64,000 nt of DNA from Gemmatimonadota bacterium (GTDB taxonomy: Bacteria > JAAXHH01). The notes below the pieces were generated by a model. The model saw only the letters and a program-made list of their open reading frames with translations. It was not told the origin of the DNA and did no database searches. This document shows positions 7,531-15,996 of this stretch, one piece after another (position 1 is the stretch's first letter; each line of letters opens with the position of its first letter). The stretch spans positions 660,173-724,172 of the forward strand of contig VXMB01000007.1 in the NCBI GenBank assembly GCA_009841265.1. Reading direction: 5' to 3'. A program made the position numbers and the translations under genes.

Positions 7531-10299
7531 CTAAGGGACCCGGTTTTCGGCCGCCAGGCCGATCAGGTTGGCGAAGAGTCGCACGGCGCCCGGCACGCCC
7601 GCGGGAAGTTGCCGGAACCACGCGTAGCCCGTGTAGATATAGCGTCCCTTGCCGTAACGGGCTTCCAGAAGCCCGCCGCCCCTGGGTGGCTCACCGGGGT
7701 CCCGCGAGGCCATGAGCGGCGTATAGCGGGGGTCCCATTCGCCCTGGAAGTACAGGCCGCGTTCCTGCACCCACCCTTCGAAGTCCGCGTCGGTGATCCG
7801 GTTGGGCCGGTTGAAGACGGGATGATCCGGTACCAGGATGTCCACCGGCGCGTCCTCCCGGGTCACCCGGTCATGGGGGCGGTTGATCTGGAAGGGGAAG
7901 GGTCCGTACTGATCGACGTTGAAGGCGTACTTGTTATACTGCACGATATAGACGCCTCCGTCCTCCACGTAGTCCAGGAGCCGCTGGTTCACGGCAATGA
8001 GATCATCGCGGACCTCGTAGGCGCGGATGCCCGCGATGATCAGGTCGAAGGCGTCCAGGTCGGCCGTGGCGAGATCCTCCCCCGTCATTAGCCGCACCTG
8101 CAGGCCCATCTGCTCCAGCACAAGCGGGACCTGGTCGCCCGATCCCATGATGTAACCCACACTCAGATCGTCCGGCAGATCGACCGGGGCCACCTGCACG
8201 ACGGATGCCGACCCGCGGTACAGGTGCCTCGGTTCGATATGGGGATAGGCGATCACCTCGTATCCCTCGCGGTATTCGTTCCCGCCGGCCTTCGCCACCG
8301 CCCGTACATTGTAGGCCCCGTCGCGGGCATCTCGTGCCGGGACTACCGAGTAGTTGAACGTGGCGGCCTGTCCTCTTCCCGAGAACGACAGGGGAACTTC
8401 CCCGGGCGAGACTTCCCACCCGTCCGGCGCCTCGAGGGACAATCCGCCTTCGATCATGCCGTCCACGTTGCTGACCACGGACACGCTGAACCGCAGGGGG
8501 CTTTCCCGTCCCGACGGTGCGACCACCACCTGCGGGTCCATGGTGACCGACAGCGCCGGCACGACCTGGAGTTCGCGACGGATTTCACCGAAGGCCCGGT
8601 CGGCGAAGCGGTACTGCGCGGGCCGGCGGATTTCGATCTCGACGCCGTCCACGAGAAACCGGGCCCGTCCGATTACGGGCTGCGGGCGCCAGGGAAGCCC
8701 GATCAATGCCGTGTCGTCCACCACGACCCTCGGGTCGTTCAAGGAGCGGCGGTGCCAGTAGGGCCGGGTGAGGCCGGCGTCGGGCGGTACTTCGACCCGC
8801 CAGTTCTCCGCGGAGCTTTCGTTGTAGCCGATGTCTGAGGTTTGCCGGGACGGACCGGGCGGACCGGGTGATCCGGACGGACCGGGTGAACTGGGCGGTG
8901 CTGGTGGACCAGGTGGTCCAGTCAGTCCGAACCGTCCAGGCGTTCTGGACGGCCTGGCCGGAACCGGATCGGGAGCCGCGGTCCAACCCTCCGGAACGTC
9001 CAGCGCCAGGTTGATGACGCGGACGGGCCGCGCACTGCGGTTCAGCAACACCAGGTGGACGCCGAGCAGGTTGCCCGGGACGACCCGGTCGTTGCTGGTC
9101 AGCACCTCGAAGGCCATGCCGAGGGCCAGGACCGCCGCATTGGCGAAGTCTTCCTCCTTCTGATCAAGAATAAAGAGCATATCCGCGAGTACGTCGGCCG
9201 GCAGGCCGCCCTGTTCAAGGTCTTCCCGGAGCGCCCGGATCATACGCAGGCCCTCCAACACGGGGTCCAGCACGGCGGGAGGGTCGAGCGGGCGGTAGGC
9301 GTCCACGGCCTCGCGGGCCAACGCGTCCAGCCGCTCGAGCCGGACGGCGAATCCGGGGATCTTCCCGGCGTCCGGTCCAGCCATGGCATGGAACCGCATG
9401 AAAGTCGTGTCCAGGCCGTCGAACAGGTGGGCGTCTCCGTCCGCGTCCGCCATGCCCGCGCGCGCGACCAACTTGATCTTCGTGGTCGCCGGACCCTTCG
9501 GCTGCAGGGTCCCCATGTCCTGGGAGCGGTGCATGCTGCGGCCCGCCAGGCCGAGTTCGCGGTACGACCGGTCCAGCACGGGACTATAGGTGCCTACGTC
9601 GACCACCAGGGAGTCGATGCTGTCGAAAGAAGCCCGCGTGTTGTTGATGTACAGCTTGCGGGCCTGCCAGGGACGCAGGCCGTCCCGCAGGTGATCGGGA
9701 AAGCGTTCCGGATCGGCCGCGACGAAAAAGGCTTCGCGGGTGATCCTCCCGGCCGCCTGGTGATGCCCGTGGCCGTCGCGGGGAGAATCGGCAAAGACGG
9801 ATACGATCACGTCGGGACGGAAGCGGCGGATGACGCGCACCACGTCCGAAAGCAGCATTTCATCATGATTCCAGTATTCCAGGGTTTCCTCGGCCGACTT
9901 GGAAAACCCGAAGTCGTAGGTCCGTGTGAAGAACTGCTCCGCGCCGTCGAATCGGCGGGCCGTCAGCAGCTCTTCCGTCCGGATTACGCCGATGGCGTCG
10001 TAGAGCTCGGGGCCGATGAGGTTCTGTCCGCCTTCGCCGCGGTTGAGCGAAAGGTAGGCGGTCCGCGCGTGCAATCCCCGGCTCACATAGGCGACCAAGG
10101 CGCTGTTCTCGTCATCGGGATGAGCGCCGGTGTGCAGCATGCTGGCCACGACGGGCAGGCGCAGCACGGCCTGGGCCAGGGTGGACGTCCCCTTGCCGTC
10201 GGGCACCGGACGGATGTCGCCGGCCGTGGCGGCTGTGCTGGCCGCGACAGTCGGCGCGGAGAAAACGAGCAGGAGACAGAGGAGTAATCGAGTGTACAT
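7531..10299 (-). CDS. Secreted PIG-L (LmbE-type) deacetylase with collagen-like insert
   Basis: This 922-residue protein starts with a signal peptide (about 1-20, ending near VAAS). A PIG-L domain follows (about 50-260) with the zinc motif HPDDE at 60-64 and a GHGHH segment near residue 176 supplying further ligands. These enzymes remove N-acetyl groups from sugars such as GlcNAc derivatives. The middle has a NEW3-like beta domain (about 600-690). The C-terminal third looks like a class I glutamine-amidotransferase-like fold. Between PIG-L and the beta region, about residues 450-485, is a Gly-Pro-rich collagen-like tract. The protein is likely periplasmic or exported. It has no close operon partner: the next gene upstream on the same strand ends at 10348. 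Confidence 0.88.
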   Translation of the reverse strand: MYTRLLLCLLLVFSAPTVAASTAATAGDIRPVPDGKGTSTLAQAVLRLPVVASMLHTGAHPDDENSALVAYVSRGLHARTAYLSLNRGEGGQNLIGPELYDAIGVIRTEELLTARRFDGAEQFFTRTYDFGFSKSAEETLEYWNHDEMLLSDVVRVIRRFRPDVIVSVFADSPRDGHGHHQAAGRITREAFFVAADPERFPDHLRDGLRPWQARKLYINNTRASFDSIDSLVVDVGTYSPVLDRSYRELGLAGRSMHRSQDMGTLQPKGPATTKIKLVARAGMADADGDAHLFDGLDTTFMRFHAMAGPDAGKIPGFAVRLERLDALAREAVDAYRPLDPPAVLDPVLEGLRMIRALREDLEQGGLPADVLADMLFILDQKEEDFANAAVLALGMAFEVLTSNDRVVPGNLLGVHLVLLNRSARPVRVINLALDVPEGWTAAPDPVPARPSRTPGRFGLTGPPGPPAPPSSPGPSGSPGPPGPSRQTSDIGYNESSAENWRVEVPPDAGLTRPYWHRRSLNDPRVVVDDTALIGLPWRPQPVIGRARFLVDGVEIEIRRPAQYRFADRAFGEIRRELQVVPALSVTMDPQVVVAPSGRESPLRFSVSVVSNVDGMIEGGLSLEAPDGWEVSPGEVPLSFSGRGQAATFNYSVVPARDARDGAYNVRAVAKAGGNEYREGYEVIAYPHIEPRHLYRGSASVVQVAPVDLPDDLSVGYIMGSGDQVPLVLEQMGLQVRLMTGEDLATADLDAFDLIIAGIRAYEVRDDLIAVNQRLLDYVEDGGVYIVQYNKYAFNVDQYGPFPFQINRPHDRVTREDAPVDILVPDHPVFNRPNRITDADFEGWVQERGLYFQGEWDPRYTPLMASRDPGEPPRGGGLLEARYGKGRYIYTGYAWFRQLPAGVPGAVRLFANLIGLAAENRVP

Positions 10300-10315
10300 G
10301 ATGGGGCTCCGGTAC

Positions 10316-10371
10316 GATCGGGCGTCCGGCAGCGACCGGCGTTTCGATCAGGCGCCCGGTAGCGACCGGCG
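10316..10371. repeat. 26-bp duplication of the 3' end of the multihaem cytochrome gene
   Basis: Copy B (10346-10371) contains the last codons and stop (10348-10350) of the minus-strand cytochrome gene. Copy A (10316-10341) repeats it with three mismatches after a 4-bp spacer, in the gap before the PIG-L gene. Confidence 0.85.
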
Positions 10372-11223
10372 GTATAGCCAGATGACGCCCGCCGCCACGA
10401 GAAAGAGTCCTATGAACATCCAGCCGAACCTGCGCCGGGTATCGACTTCGGTGCGTGCGGTTTCCACTTCTTTTCTGATGCTTGGGTAGACCTGTTCCAG
10501 CGAATCGACGACGGCGACCATTTTCTCGAGTACGAAGACGTGGGAGGCCCGCTCGACATAAGCGTTTCGTGCCAGGTTGGCCTGGTCCAGGATCAGGTCG
10601 ACCGGGACCCCGGCCGAACGGATCTCCTCCGCGGCCTGCCGGAACTCGACGATGGGCTCGAGTCCCCGGTCGGTCAGGGCGATGTAATCGTCCATGATCG
10701 CCTGCTCGTGACAGTCCTCGCAGTTGTCGGGTATGGAGATCAGGGACGCCTGGGGTTGGACTATTTCGTGGTTTGAGTGGCAGTCCACGCAGTTGGGCCA
10801 GAAATCTCCCTCGAGGCCGTGGGGACTGGGCACGTAGTTGGTCATCTGGACCTGGTGGCACTCGCCGCACAGTTCATGGACGACGTAGGGGTCGGGCAGG
10901 CCCACAAAGTCCATTTCGACGTCGTGCGCTTCGTCTTCCACCATCGTAGCGGCGTTCCCGCCGTGACAATCCTGGCAGTAGATGTCCGCCGGAAGATGCG
11001 CGCTCCGCTGCCATTCGGCCACCGGCAGGCTCATGTCTTCGTCGTCCAGGCCGGCATGGCAGCTGACGCAGTTATTGGTCGCCGCGGACTGTTGCGCTTC
11101 CGCGGAATCTGTTGTCGTCCAGGAGAGGATCAGCAGCGGAAGGAGGAAGAAAGCAGTCCGCGCCTGGAGGGCCGCCCGCGCCCGGTTTGCCGTCCGTGTA
11201 CGGTATGATGTCCGTCCGCTCAT
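10348..11223 (-). CDS. Membrane-anchored pentahaem cytochrome c
   Basis: There are five CXXCH haem motifs, starting at C52, C83, C119, C145 and C168. An N-terminal signal/anchor lies at about residues 22-42, and one C-terminal membrane span at about 268-285 is followed by positive residues. A helical stretch (about 175-265) separates the haem domain from the C-terminal anchor. The gene overlaps the cytochrome b gene by four bases (ATGA), so the two are translationally coupled. In place of a mono-haem cytochrome c1, this protein is the likely electron acceptor of the Rieske/cytochrome b complex. The general family resembles NapC/NrfH-like or cytochrome c3-like multihaem proteins; I cannot assign a subfamily. 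The start is fixed by the overlap. Confidence 0.88.
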   Translation of the reverse strand: MSGRTSYRTRTANRARAALQARTAFFLLPLLILSWTTTDSAEAQQSAATNNCVSCHAGLDDEDMSLPVAEWQRSAHLPADIYCQDCHGGNAATMVEDEAHDVEMDFVGLPDPYVVHELCGECHQVQMTNYVPSPHGLEGDFWPNCVDCHSNHEIVQPQASLISIPDNCEDCHEQAIMDDYIALTDRGLEPIVEFRQAAEEIRSAGVPVDLILDQANLARNAYVERASHVFVLEKMVAVVDSLEQVYPSIRKEVETARTEVDTRRRFGWMFIGLFLVAAGVIWLYRRSLPGA

Positions 11224-12419
11224 TCAGTTCCCTCGCCGCCCGTGTCCGGCAAAACAGCCGGTTCCTCGACCGTCCCGATGGCGTGGGGCCAGCCGTAGAT
11301 GTCGAAGTGATACCTCGTGCCCATGAAGGTCATCTCCGTTTCCGAGATCTTGCCGAGCAGGGCGAGGGCGATGTTCAGCACGATGAACAGGATGCCGAGG
11401 GACGTCGCGAGGGGTCGCCGCGCGGGCGTGCGGGCCGGCGTACGGTCCCAGAAGGGCAGCAGCAAAATGGCCAGGACCACCAGGCCGGACCCGATGATGC
11501 CGATGGTTTTCGGGAGGTATTTCAGCGCCTGGTAGGAGGAAAGGAAATACCATTCCGGCTTGACGCCCACCGGCGTGTTGAAGGGATCGGCCTTTTCGTG
11601 GAGCGGCAGTGGGTAATAGATAATCATGAAGATCATTGACGCCAGGACCAGCAGGACCACGATGGCTTCTTTCATCACGTGCTGGGGGTAGAAAGGCTTG
11701 CCGCCGGCTTTCGTCAGTTCTTCCGGCGTCTTCTCCGGCACGTCCGTTCCTTCGAGCGGCGAGATGCCCTTGTAGCGTATGAGGACCAGGTGCACGGTCA
11801 CCAGGGCGATGAAGGCCCACGGCAGCAGCACCACGTGCAGTACGAAGAAGCGGGTGAGGGTCACGTCGGAGATGATTTCGCCGCCCCGCATGAGAATCAG
11901 CAGATACTCCCCGATGAGCGGAGTCGCGGCGGCGATCTCCGTACCCACCGTCGTGCCCCAGTAGGAAAGCTGGTCCCAGGGCAGGAGATAGCCCGTAAAG
12001 CCGAAGCCCAGGGTCACGACCAGCAGGCCGAACCCGAAGAGCCAGGTAAGCTCCCGGGGTTTCTTGTAACCGCCGTAGAAGAACACGCGGACCGAGTGCA
12101 GCAGCAGGAAGGCGATCATGAAATTGGCGCCGTAGGTATGCACCTGGCGCATGAGCCAGCCGAAGCGCACCTGCTCCATGATGTACTTCACGCTCTCGTA
12201 GGCCGTATCGGCCGACGCTTCGTAGTAGATCATCAGGAAGACGCCCGAGACGGCCTGGGAAAGGAAGAACATCAGGGTGACCGTTCCGAAGGAGAACAGC
12301 CAGTTGAGATGGCGGGGCACGGGCTTGGTCAGCTGGCGGCGGCAGAAATCGATGATGACCGAGATTTCCGTACGATCATCGAGCCAGTTGTACACCTCGT
12401 TGGACAGGCGTCTGATCAT
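11220..12419 (-). CDS. Cytochrome b subunit of a bc-type quinol oxidoreductase
   Basis: This is a 399-residue multi-span membrane protein that carries both the N-terminal haem-binding half and the C-terminal (subunit IV-like) half of cytochrome b. The haem region has paired histidines in HTYGANF, LLLHSVRVF and HVVLLPWAFIALVTVH. The quinol-oxidation site motif PEWYFL follows in the C-terminal half. The frame is open further upstream, overlapping the Rieske gene; the ATG at 12419 (MIRRLSNEVYNW) matches the start of related cytochromes b. The order Rieske, b, multihaem c implies a single complex that passes electrons from quinol to periplasmic acceptors and translocates protons. Confidence 0.93.
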   Translation of the reverse strand: MIRRLSNEVYNWLDDRTEISVIIDFCRRQLTKPVPRHLNWLFSFGTVTLMFFLSQAVSGVFLMIYYEASADTAYESVKYIMEQVRFGWLMRQVHTYGANFMIAFLLLHSVRVFFYGGYKKPRELTWLFGFGLLVVTLGFGFTGYLLPWDQLSYWGTTVGTEIAAATPLIGEYLLILMRGGEIISDVTLTRFFVLHVVLLPWAFIALVTVHLVLIRYKGISPLEGTDVPEKTPEELTKAGGKPFYPQHVMKEAIVVLLVLASMIFMIIYYPLPLHEKADPFNTPVGVKPEWYFLSSYQALKYLPKTIGIIGSGLVVLAILLLPFWDRTPARTPARRPLATSLGILFIVLNIALALLGKISETEMTFMGTRYHFDIYGWPHAIGTVEEPAVLPDTGGEGTE

Positions 12420-12453
12420 GGTGGCTGGTTTCGTGCTCCGCGAAGAAAGGGCC

Positions 12454-12489
12454 GTCCGGGCACCGGCGGTTGTCCGGGCACCGGCGGTT
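12454..12489. repeat. Perfect 18-bp tandem repeat over the Rieske stop codon
   Basis: Two identical 18-bp units sit at 12454-12471 and 12472-12489. The second overlaps the stop codon (12488-12490) of the minus-strand Rieske gene. The array fills much of the short gap before cytochrome b. Confidence 0.9.
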
Positions 12490-12982
12490 ACACGCCGACG
12501 ATGATCTTGTCGTCGGTGACGGACAGTTCGACCGCGGTCAGGGGACCGGGAATCGGTCCGCCCTGGACGCTGCCGTCCGTGCCGAATATGCCGCCGTGAC
12601 AGGGGCAGATCAGGCTCTGCGTTCCCCCCTGCCACTTGACGACGCAACCCAGGTGGGGACAAACGGCGTTGTAGGCGATGTAACCGTCGGAAGTGTTGAC
12701 CACGATGGTCGGCCGGCCCCGGTAAATCACCGTCCTGGACGTGCCGGGAGGCAGGGACGCGCGGTCGATTTCAACCCGGTTGGCGCCTTCGGCTTCGGGG
12801 GGTGGTTCGATGTAACGGATGAGCGGATAGACGGCCATCAGGGAGCCGATGCCGCCCAGCGCGCCGAGGCATCTCTGCAGGAATCGGCGACGGCGGACCG
12901 GGTCGGGACGCGGCTTCCCGGGGGTCTTGCCGGACTTCTCGCCGGGTGTGGCAGGCCCGGGCGGCTTCTGAGACGAGGACAT
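12488..12982 (-). CDS. Rieske [2Fe-2S] protein of a bc complex
   Basis: This 164-residue protein binds a Rieske cluster through CPHLGC (C108, H110) and CPCHGG (C126, H129); C113 and C128 would form the usual stabilising disulfide. The N-terminus is proline- and lysine-rich, then has an arginine run (RRRRFLQ, about 30-36) before one hydrophobic span (about 39-56). This looks like a Tat-type signal anchor. It is the first gene of the bc operon and has an ATG at 12982. It is shorter than proteobacterial PetA but typical for Rieske proteins of b6f-like complexes. Confidence 0.94.
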   Translation of the reverse strand: MSSSQKPPGPATPGEKSGKTPGKPRPDPVRRRRFLQRCLGALGGIGSLMAVYPLIRYIEPPPEAEGANRVEIDRASLPPGTSRTVIYRGRPTIVVNTSDGYIAYNAVCPHLGCVVKWQGGTQSLICPCHGGIFGTDGSVQGGPIPGPLTAVELSVTDDKIIVGV

Positions 12983-13135
12983 GTAAATTACCCGTAATGA
13001 CGTGATTTCTGGTCATGCGTAGATTAAGGACCGCCGGTCCGGTTGTCAACCTCTTTCGGGGGGTTCCGGCGGACGCGCGACCGACCCGAATCGCCTTGAC
13101 ACACCGGGATAAAAGGGCGTACCTATGCAGGTACC

Positions 13136-14137
13136 ATGGCCGCTTCATTCTACAGGACGGTCCTGCCGCTCCTTGCCGCGGCATTCCTGGCGCATGTCCC
13201 CGGATGCGCGGCTTCTACGCTCTCCGTCCGGTTCGATGTCTACCGATCGCCCCTGCTCGGCCTCCCCGGCGAAGAAGAATCGATCGCCCTGCTCGGTTTC
13301 AACGGCACCGACCTGGCCCTGAACAACCTGACCGGGTTCCTGTTCGCCCGCGCCCTCGTTTCGGATTCCACGCTGACGGCCATCGAAATGAGACCGGTAC
13401 TCCGGACGCTGTCCCGCCACCCGCACGAGGCCGGCCGGATCCCCGATTCTCTCGCGTTGATCGTCGGAAGGGAAATAAACGCCGATATCACGCTCGTCGG
13501 CGATCTCGAAAGGGCTTACACGGAAGCGTACGGGGAGGTAAAGGTCTTTCGGGAGGAGGAAGCCATGGAGGTGGGACTCGGCCGAACCGATATCAAGATC
13601 GTAAACAAGTCCTATATCGTGCCGCATATAGATCAGACGGCGGTCATGACGGCTACGCTCAAGGCCTACGACGTCGGTTCGAACGAACTGCTCGGGAGCT
13701 TTTCCGTTACGGAAACCGAATCCTACCGCACGGTGCTGCCCGATCCCGTCGAGTCGCCGCCGGAGGGGGCCGTCTCCGTCGAGATCGTTTCGCCGCTGCT
13801 GACCGAGGTGATCGCCAGACGCATCGTGGGCCGCCTGATGGCCTCCATCGTCCGGGAGGAAATCCAGGTCACGCGACGGCTGGTCCCTGCCGGGAATCGT
13901 GGGGGGATTTCGGCGGCAAGGGAAGGAAACTGGTCCAGGGCCGTGGCGATCTGGGAACGCCTCGTGGAAGTGGACCCGAACAACGCGGAAGCGTGGAACA
14001 ACCTGGCGATTGCCTACGAAAGGTCCGGCCGCCTGACCGATGCCGCGGCCGCCTACCGAAGCGCCCTCTCATCGAGGCCCGTAAACCGCACGATCCAGGT
14101 CAACAGCCGGGCATTCGGACTCCCCGATGCCCACTAG
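13136..14137 (+). CDS. Putative lipoprotein with C-terminal TPR
   Basis: This 333-residue protein has an N-terminal signal with a possible lipobox ending HVPGC at C24, so it may be lipid-anchored. The middle (about 90-260) has no family that I recognise, but phrases such as INADITLVGDLERAY and ATLKAYDVGSNELLGSF resemble periplasmic proteins of the CsgG/TolB-N type that detect or build envelope structures. One to two TPR motifs close the protein (about 265-320, AREGNWSRAVAIWERL and NAEAWNNLAIAYERSG). It is transcribed alone, divergent from the bc operon and convergent with the Gfo/Idh gene. Confidence 0.75.
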   Translation: MAASFYRTVLPLLAAAFLAHVPGCAASTLSVRFDVYRSPLLGLPGEEESIALLGFNGTDLALNNLTGFLFARALVSDSTLTAIEMRPVLRTLSRHPHEAGRIPDSLALIVGREINADITLVGDLERAYTEAYGEVKVFREEEAMEVGLGRTDIKIVNKSYIVPHIDQTAVMTATLKAYDVGSNELLGSFSVTETESYRTVLPDPVESPPEGAVSVEIVSPLLTEVIARRIVGRLMASIVREEIQVTRRLVPAGNRGGISAAREGNWSRAVAIWERLVEVDPNNAEAWNNLAIAYERSGRLTDAAAAYRSALSSRPVNRTIQVNSRAFGLPDAH

Positions 14138-14172
14138 ACTCTGCCAATCGAGCTGGCCCATCCGAATGTCCA

Positions 14173-15192
14173 CTAGTCGATCCGGACCATCCGGTTGCCC
14201 GCGGCCGATTCGTAGATCCCATCCAGGATCTGCATGATCTCGACGCCCTGCTCGCCCGTGGACATGGGCGTGCGGCGGGTCCGGATGCAGTCCACGAAAT
14301 GGGCGATCTCGGCCGCGATGCAGTCCGACCATTCCCGCGGCGCGTAGGCGGGCGTGATATCCACCTGTTCGCCGTGCAGGTCGGTATAGACGGTCAAGTC
14401 GTTGCCCGTGATCTCAGCGCCGCCCCGGGTGCCCATGAGCTTGACGTAGGAGCCTTCCGAAGGCACGTGGGAGGCCCAGCTCGTCTCCGCTACGAGCGTG
14501 GCATCGCCCTCGAACCGGATGAAGGCCGCGGCGAGGTCTTCCACGTCGAAGACGCCTTCCACCGAATCGCTCAGCCGGGCGTAGGTGGCGCCCACCACGG
14601 ACACGGGCCGCGGATTGCCCATCAGCCAGCGCGTCAGATCGATCATGTGAACGCCCAGGTCGATCAAGGGTCCACCGCCGGCCTGGGCCTTGCGCGTAAA
14701 CCAGGTCCCGGCGCCCGGAATGCCGCTTCGCCTCAACCACCCGGTCTTCGCGTAGTAGATCTCGCCCAGCACGTCCTCCTCGACCAGCTTCCTCAGGATC
14801 TGCGTCTCGGTGCGGAACCGGTTGTTCAGGGCGATCATGAGGTAGCGGCCGTTGCGCCGGGCGGCGGCGGCCATGTCGCGCGCCTGGGCCGCGTTCAGCG
14901 CCATGGGCTTCTCACACAACACGTGGACGCCGGCGTCCAGGCCGTCGATAGTCACGGGCGCGTGCAGGAAATTCGGAAGGCAGACGCTGACGAGGTCGGG
15001 GCCCAGGGCGAGCAGGTCCCGGTAGGCGGAAAACGCGTGGGGCACGCCGTGTTCCGACGCGGTCCGCTCGGCCAGCCCAACGTCCAGGTCGGCCAGTCCG
15101 ACGACTTCCACCCGTTCGTCCGCGAGATAACCGGCGAGATGGGCCCGTCCCAGCCCCAGTCCGATCACGCCGGCGGTCGTTTTCTCGTTCAT
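14173..15192 (-). CDS. Gfo/Idh/MocA-family oxidoreductase
   Basis: This 339-residue enzyme has an N-terminal Rossmann domain beginning TAGVIGLGLGRAHLAGY and the conserved EKPMALN loop (about 115-121) with the catalytic lysine. The C-terminal Gfo/Idh domain includes the segment GGPLIDLGVHMIDLTRWL, characteristic of sugar or inositol dehydrogenases. The likely reaction is NAD(P)-dependent oxidation of a sugar or cyclitol; the substrate is not visible. It ends 35 bp from the stop of the lipoprotein gene on the other strand, and RidA lies downstream in operator order, 37 bp away. Confidence 0.9.
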   Translation of the reverse strand: MNEKTTAGVIGLGLGRAHLAGYLADERVEVVGLADLDVGLAERTASEHGVPHAFSAYRDLLALGPDLVSVCLPNFLHAPVTIDGLDAGVHVLCEKPMALNAAQARDMAAAARRNGRYLMIALNNRFRTETQILRKLVEEDVLGEIYYAKTGWLRRSGIPGAGTWFTRKAQAGGGPLIDLGVHMIDLTRWLMGNPRPVSVVGATYARLSDSVEGVFDVEDLAAAFIRFEGDATLVAETSWASHVPSEGSYVKLMGTRGGAEITGNDLTVYTDLHGEQVDITPAYAPREWSDCIAAEIAHFVDCIRTRRTPMSTGEQGVEIMQILDGIYESAAGNRMVRID

Positions 15193-15215
15193 TCGCCTCT
15201 GTTGGAATGATCCGG

Positions 15216-15237
15216 CGACTACTTGCCGACTACTTGC
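15216..15237. repeat. 11-bp tandem repeat over the ridA stop codon
   Basis: The unit CGACTACTTGC occurs twice in a row at 15216-15226 and 15227-15237. The second copy includes the TAG stop (15230-15232) of the minus-strand RidA gene, so the stop is present in both copies. Confidence 0.85.
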
Positions 15238-15748
15238 CGCCGCGGTAGGCGATCAGGTCGATCTCGATGCCGGCGTTCAGCACGACACCGGACTGTATGG
15301 TGGACCGGGCCGGCGGATCGCCCGTGTAGTAGGACCGGTACACTTCGTTCATGGCGGAAAAGTCATTCAGGTCGTTGAGAAACACCGTGGCCTTGACGAC
15401 GTCGTCCATCGTCAAATCGGACTTGGCCAGGGCTCTCTGCAAGTTGTCCATGACCATTTTCGTTTCCGCCTCGATCCCGCCGGGGATGATCCGGCCCCGG
15501 ACGGCCGCGATCTTTCCGGACAGGAACACGAAATCGCCCGCCTCGATGGCCTCGCTGTAGTTAGGGCCCGGGTTGACCGCCTTGCGCCCCCGGTCGTCCT
15601 GCGACTGGGCGGGCATGACGGCGTACCCCAGCGAAACGGCGGCGACGAGCAGCGCCGTGAGGCCGGCGAACAGCCACCTGGAAATCACGATGTTCAACTC
15701 GAAGCTTTCTTCCTTTCTACCGCCCCGGATTCGTATGGTCGAGCCCAT
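15230..15748 (-). CDS. RidA (YjgF/UK114) family protein with membrane anchor
   Basis: The C-terminal 115 residues are a RidA domain: NPGPNYSEAIEAGDFVFLSG at its start and PPARSTIQSGV with the conserved arginine near the end. RidA proteins hydrolyse reactive enamine/imine intermediates. Unusually, a hydrophobic segment (about 25-45) precedes the domain, so the protein may be exported or anchored. The frame opens at 15775, but GGGAGG sits five bases before an ATG at 15748, giving 172 residues. Its stop codon is tandemly duplicated. A location outside the cytoplasm would be atypical for imine deaminase work, so another role is possible. Confidence 0.85.
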   Translation of the reverse strand: MGSTIRIRGGRKEESFELNIVISRWLFAGLTALLVAAVSLGYAVMPAQSQDDRGRKAVNPGPNYSEAIEAGDFVFLSGKIAAVRGRIIPGGIEAETKMVMDNLQRALAKSDLTMDDVVKATVFLNDLNDFSAMNEVYRSYYTGDPPARSTIQSGVVLNAGIEIDLIAYRGGK

Positions 15749-15768
15749 GATAACCTCCCTGATTTTGG

Positions 15769-15797
15769 TTGACACTACATGCCTTCGGCATTATCTT
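15769..15797 (+). promoter_or_regulatory. Candidate sigma-70-type promoter for a small RNA
   Basis: The hexamer TTGACA (15769-15774) and TATCTT (15792-15797) are 17 bp apart on the plus strand. The predicted start would be near 15804. It points at a transcript that ends in the strong terminator at 15932-15960 and lies in the divergent gap upstream of ridA. Confidence 0.5.
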
Positions 15798-15803
15798 TAT
15801 CGA

Positions 15804-15960
15804 CTATGATCAAAAAATCAAGTAGTATTGGGAAAAGGATGGATAGGTCTTCGTGCCCGATTGTCTGTCTGGTCCGACTGCAGTTGCCTCTTCGGACCCG
15901 GGGCGCGGTAAAACCAGATTGAAGCGAAGGGAAATGCACGGTCAGCGTGCATTTTTTTTT
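15804..15960 (+). ncRNA. Candidate small RNA or leader RNA, family unknown
   Basis: A predicted transcript of about 157 nt runs from the candidate promoter to an intrinsic terminator, with no start codon and reading frame that I can support. Internal pairing is visible: GGTCCGA (15871-15877) with TCGGACC (15892-15898), and CTTCG (15849-15853) with CGAAG (15925-15929). It does not show the hallmarks of SRP RNA or tmRNA. It could also be an attenuated leader of the zinc-ribbon gene that starts 37 bp further on. Confidence 0.4.
15932..15960 (+). terminator. Strong intrinsic terminator
   Basis: A perfect 9-bp stem pairs 15932-15940 with 15946-15954 around a 5-nt loop (GTCAG). The T tract is nine long (15952-15960). 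Orientation is plus-strand, yet no plus-strand protein gene lies within 1.7 kb upstream. Confidence 0.9.
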
Positions 15961-15996
15961 GTCCGCCTTTTCATCTCCATGGAGGGCTGAGGCCGC

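Noticed and set aside
14110..14176. Repeat linking the lipoprotein and Gfo/Idh ends
   Set aside because: Only CCACTAG-like words are shared, and the match is too short and imperfect to call.
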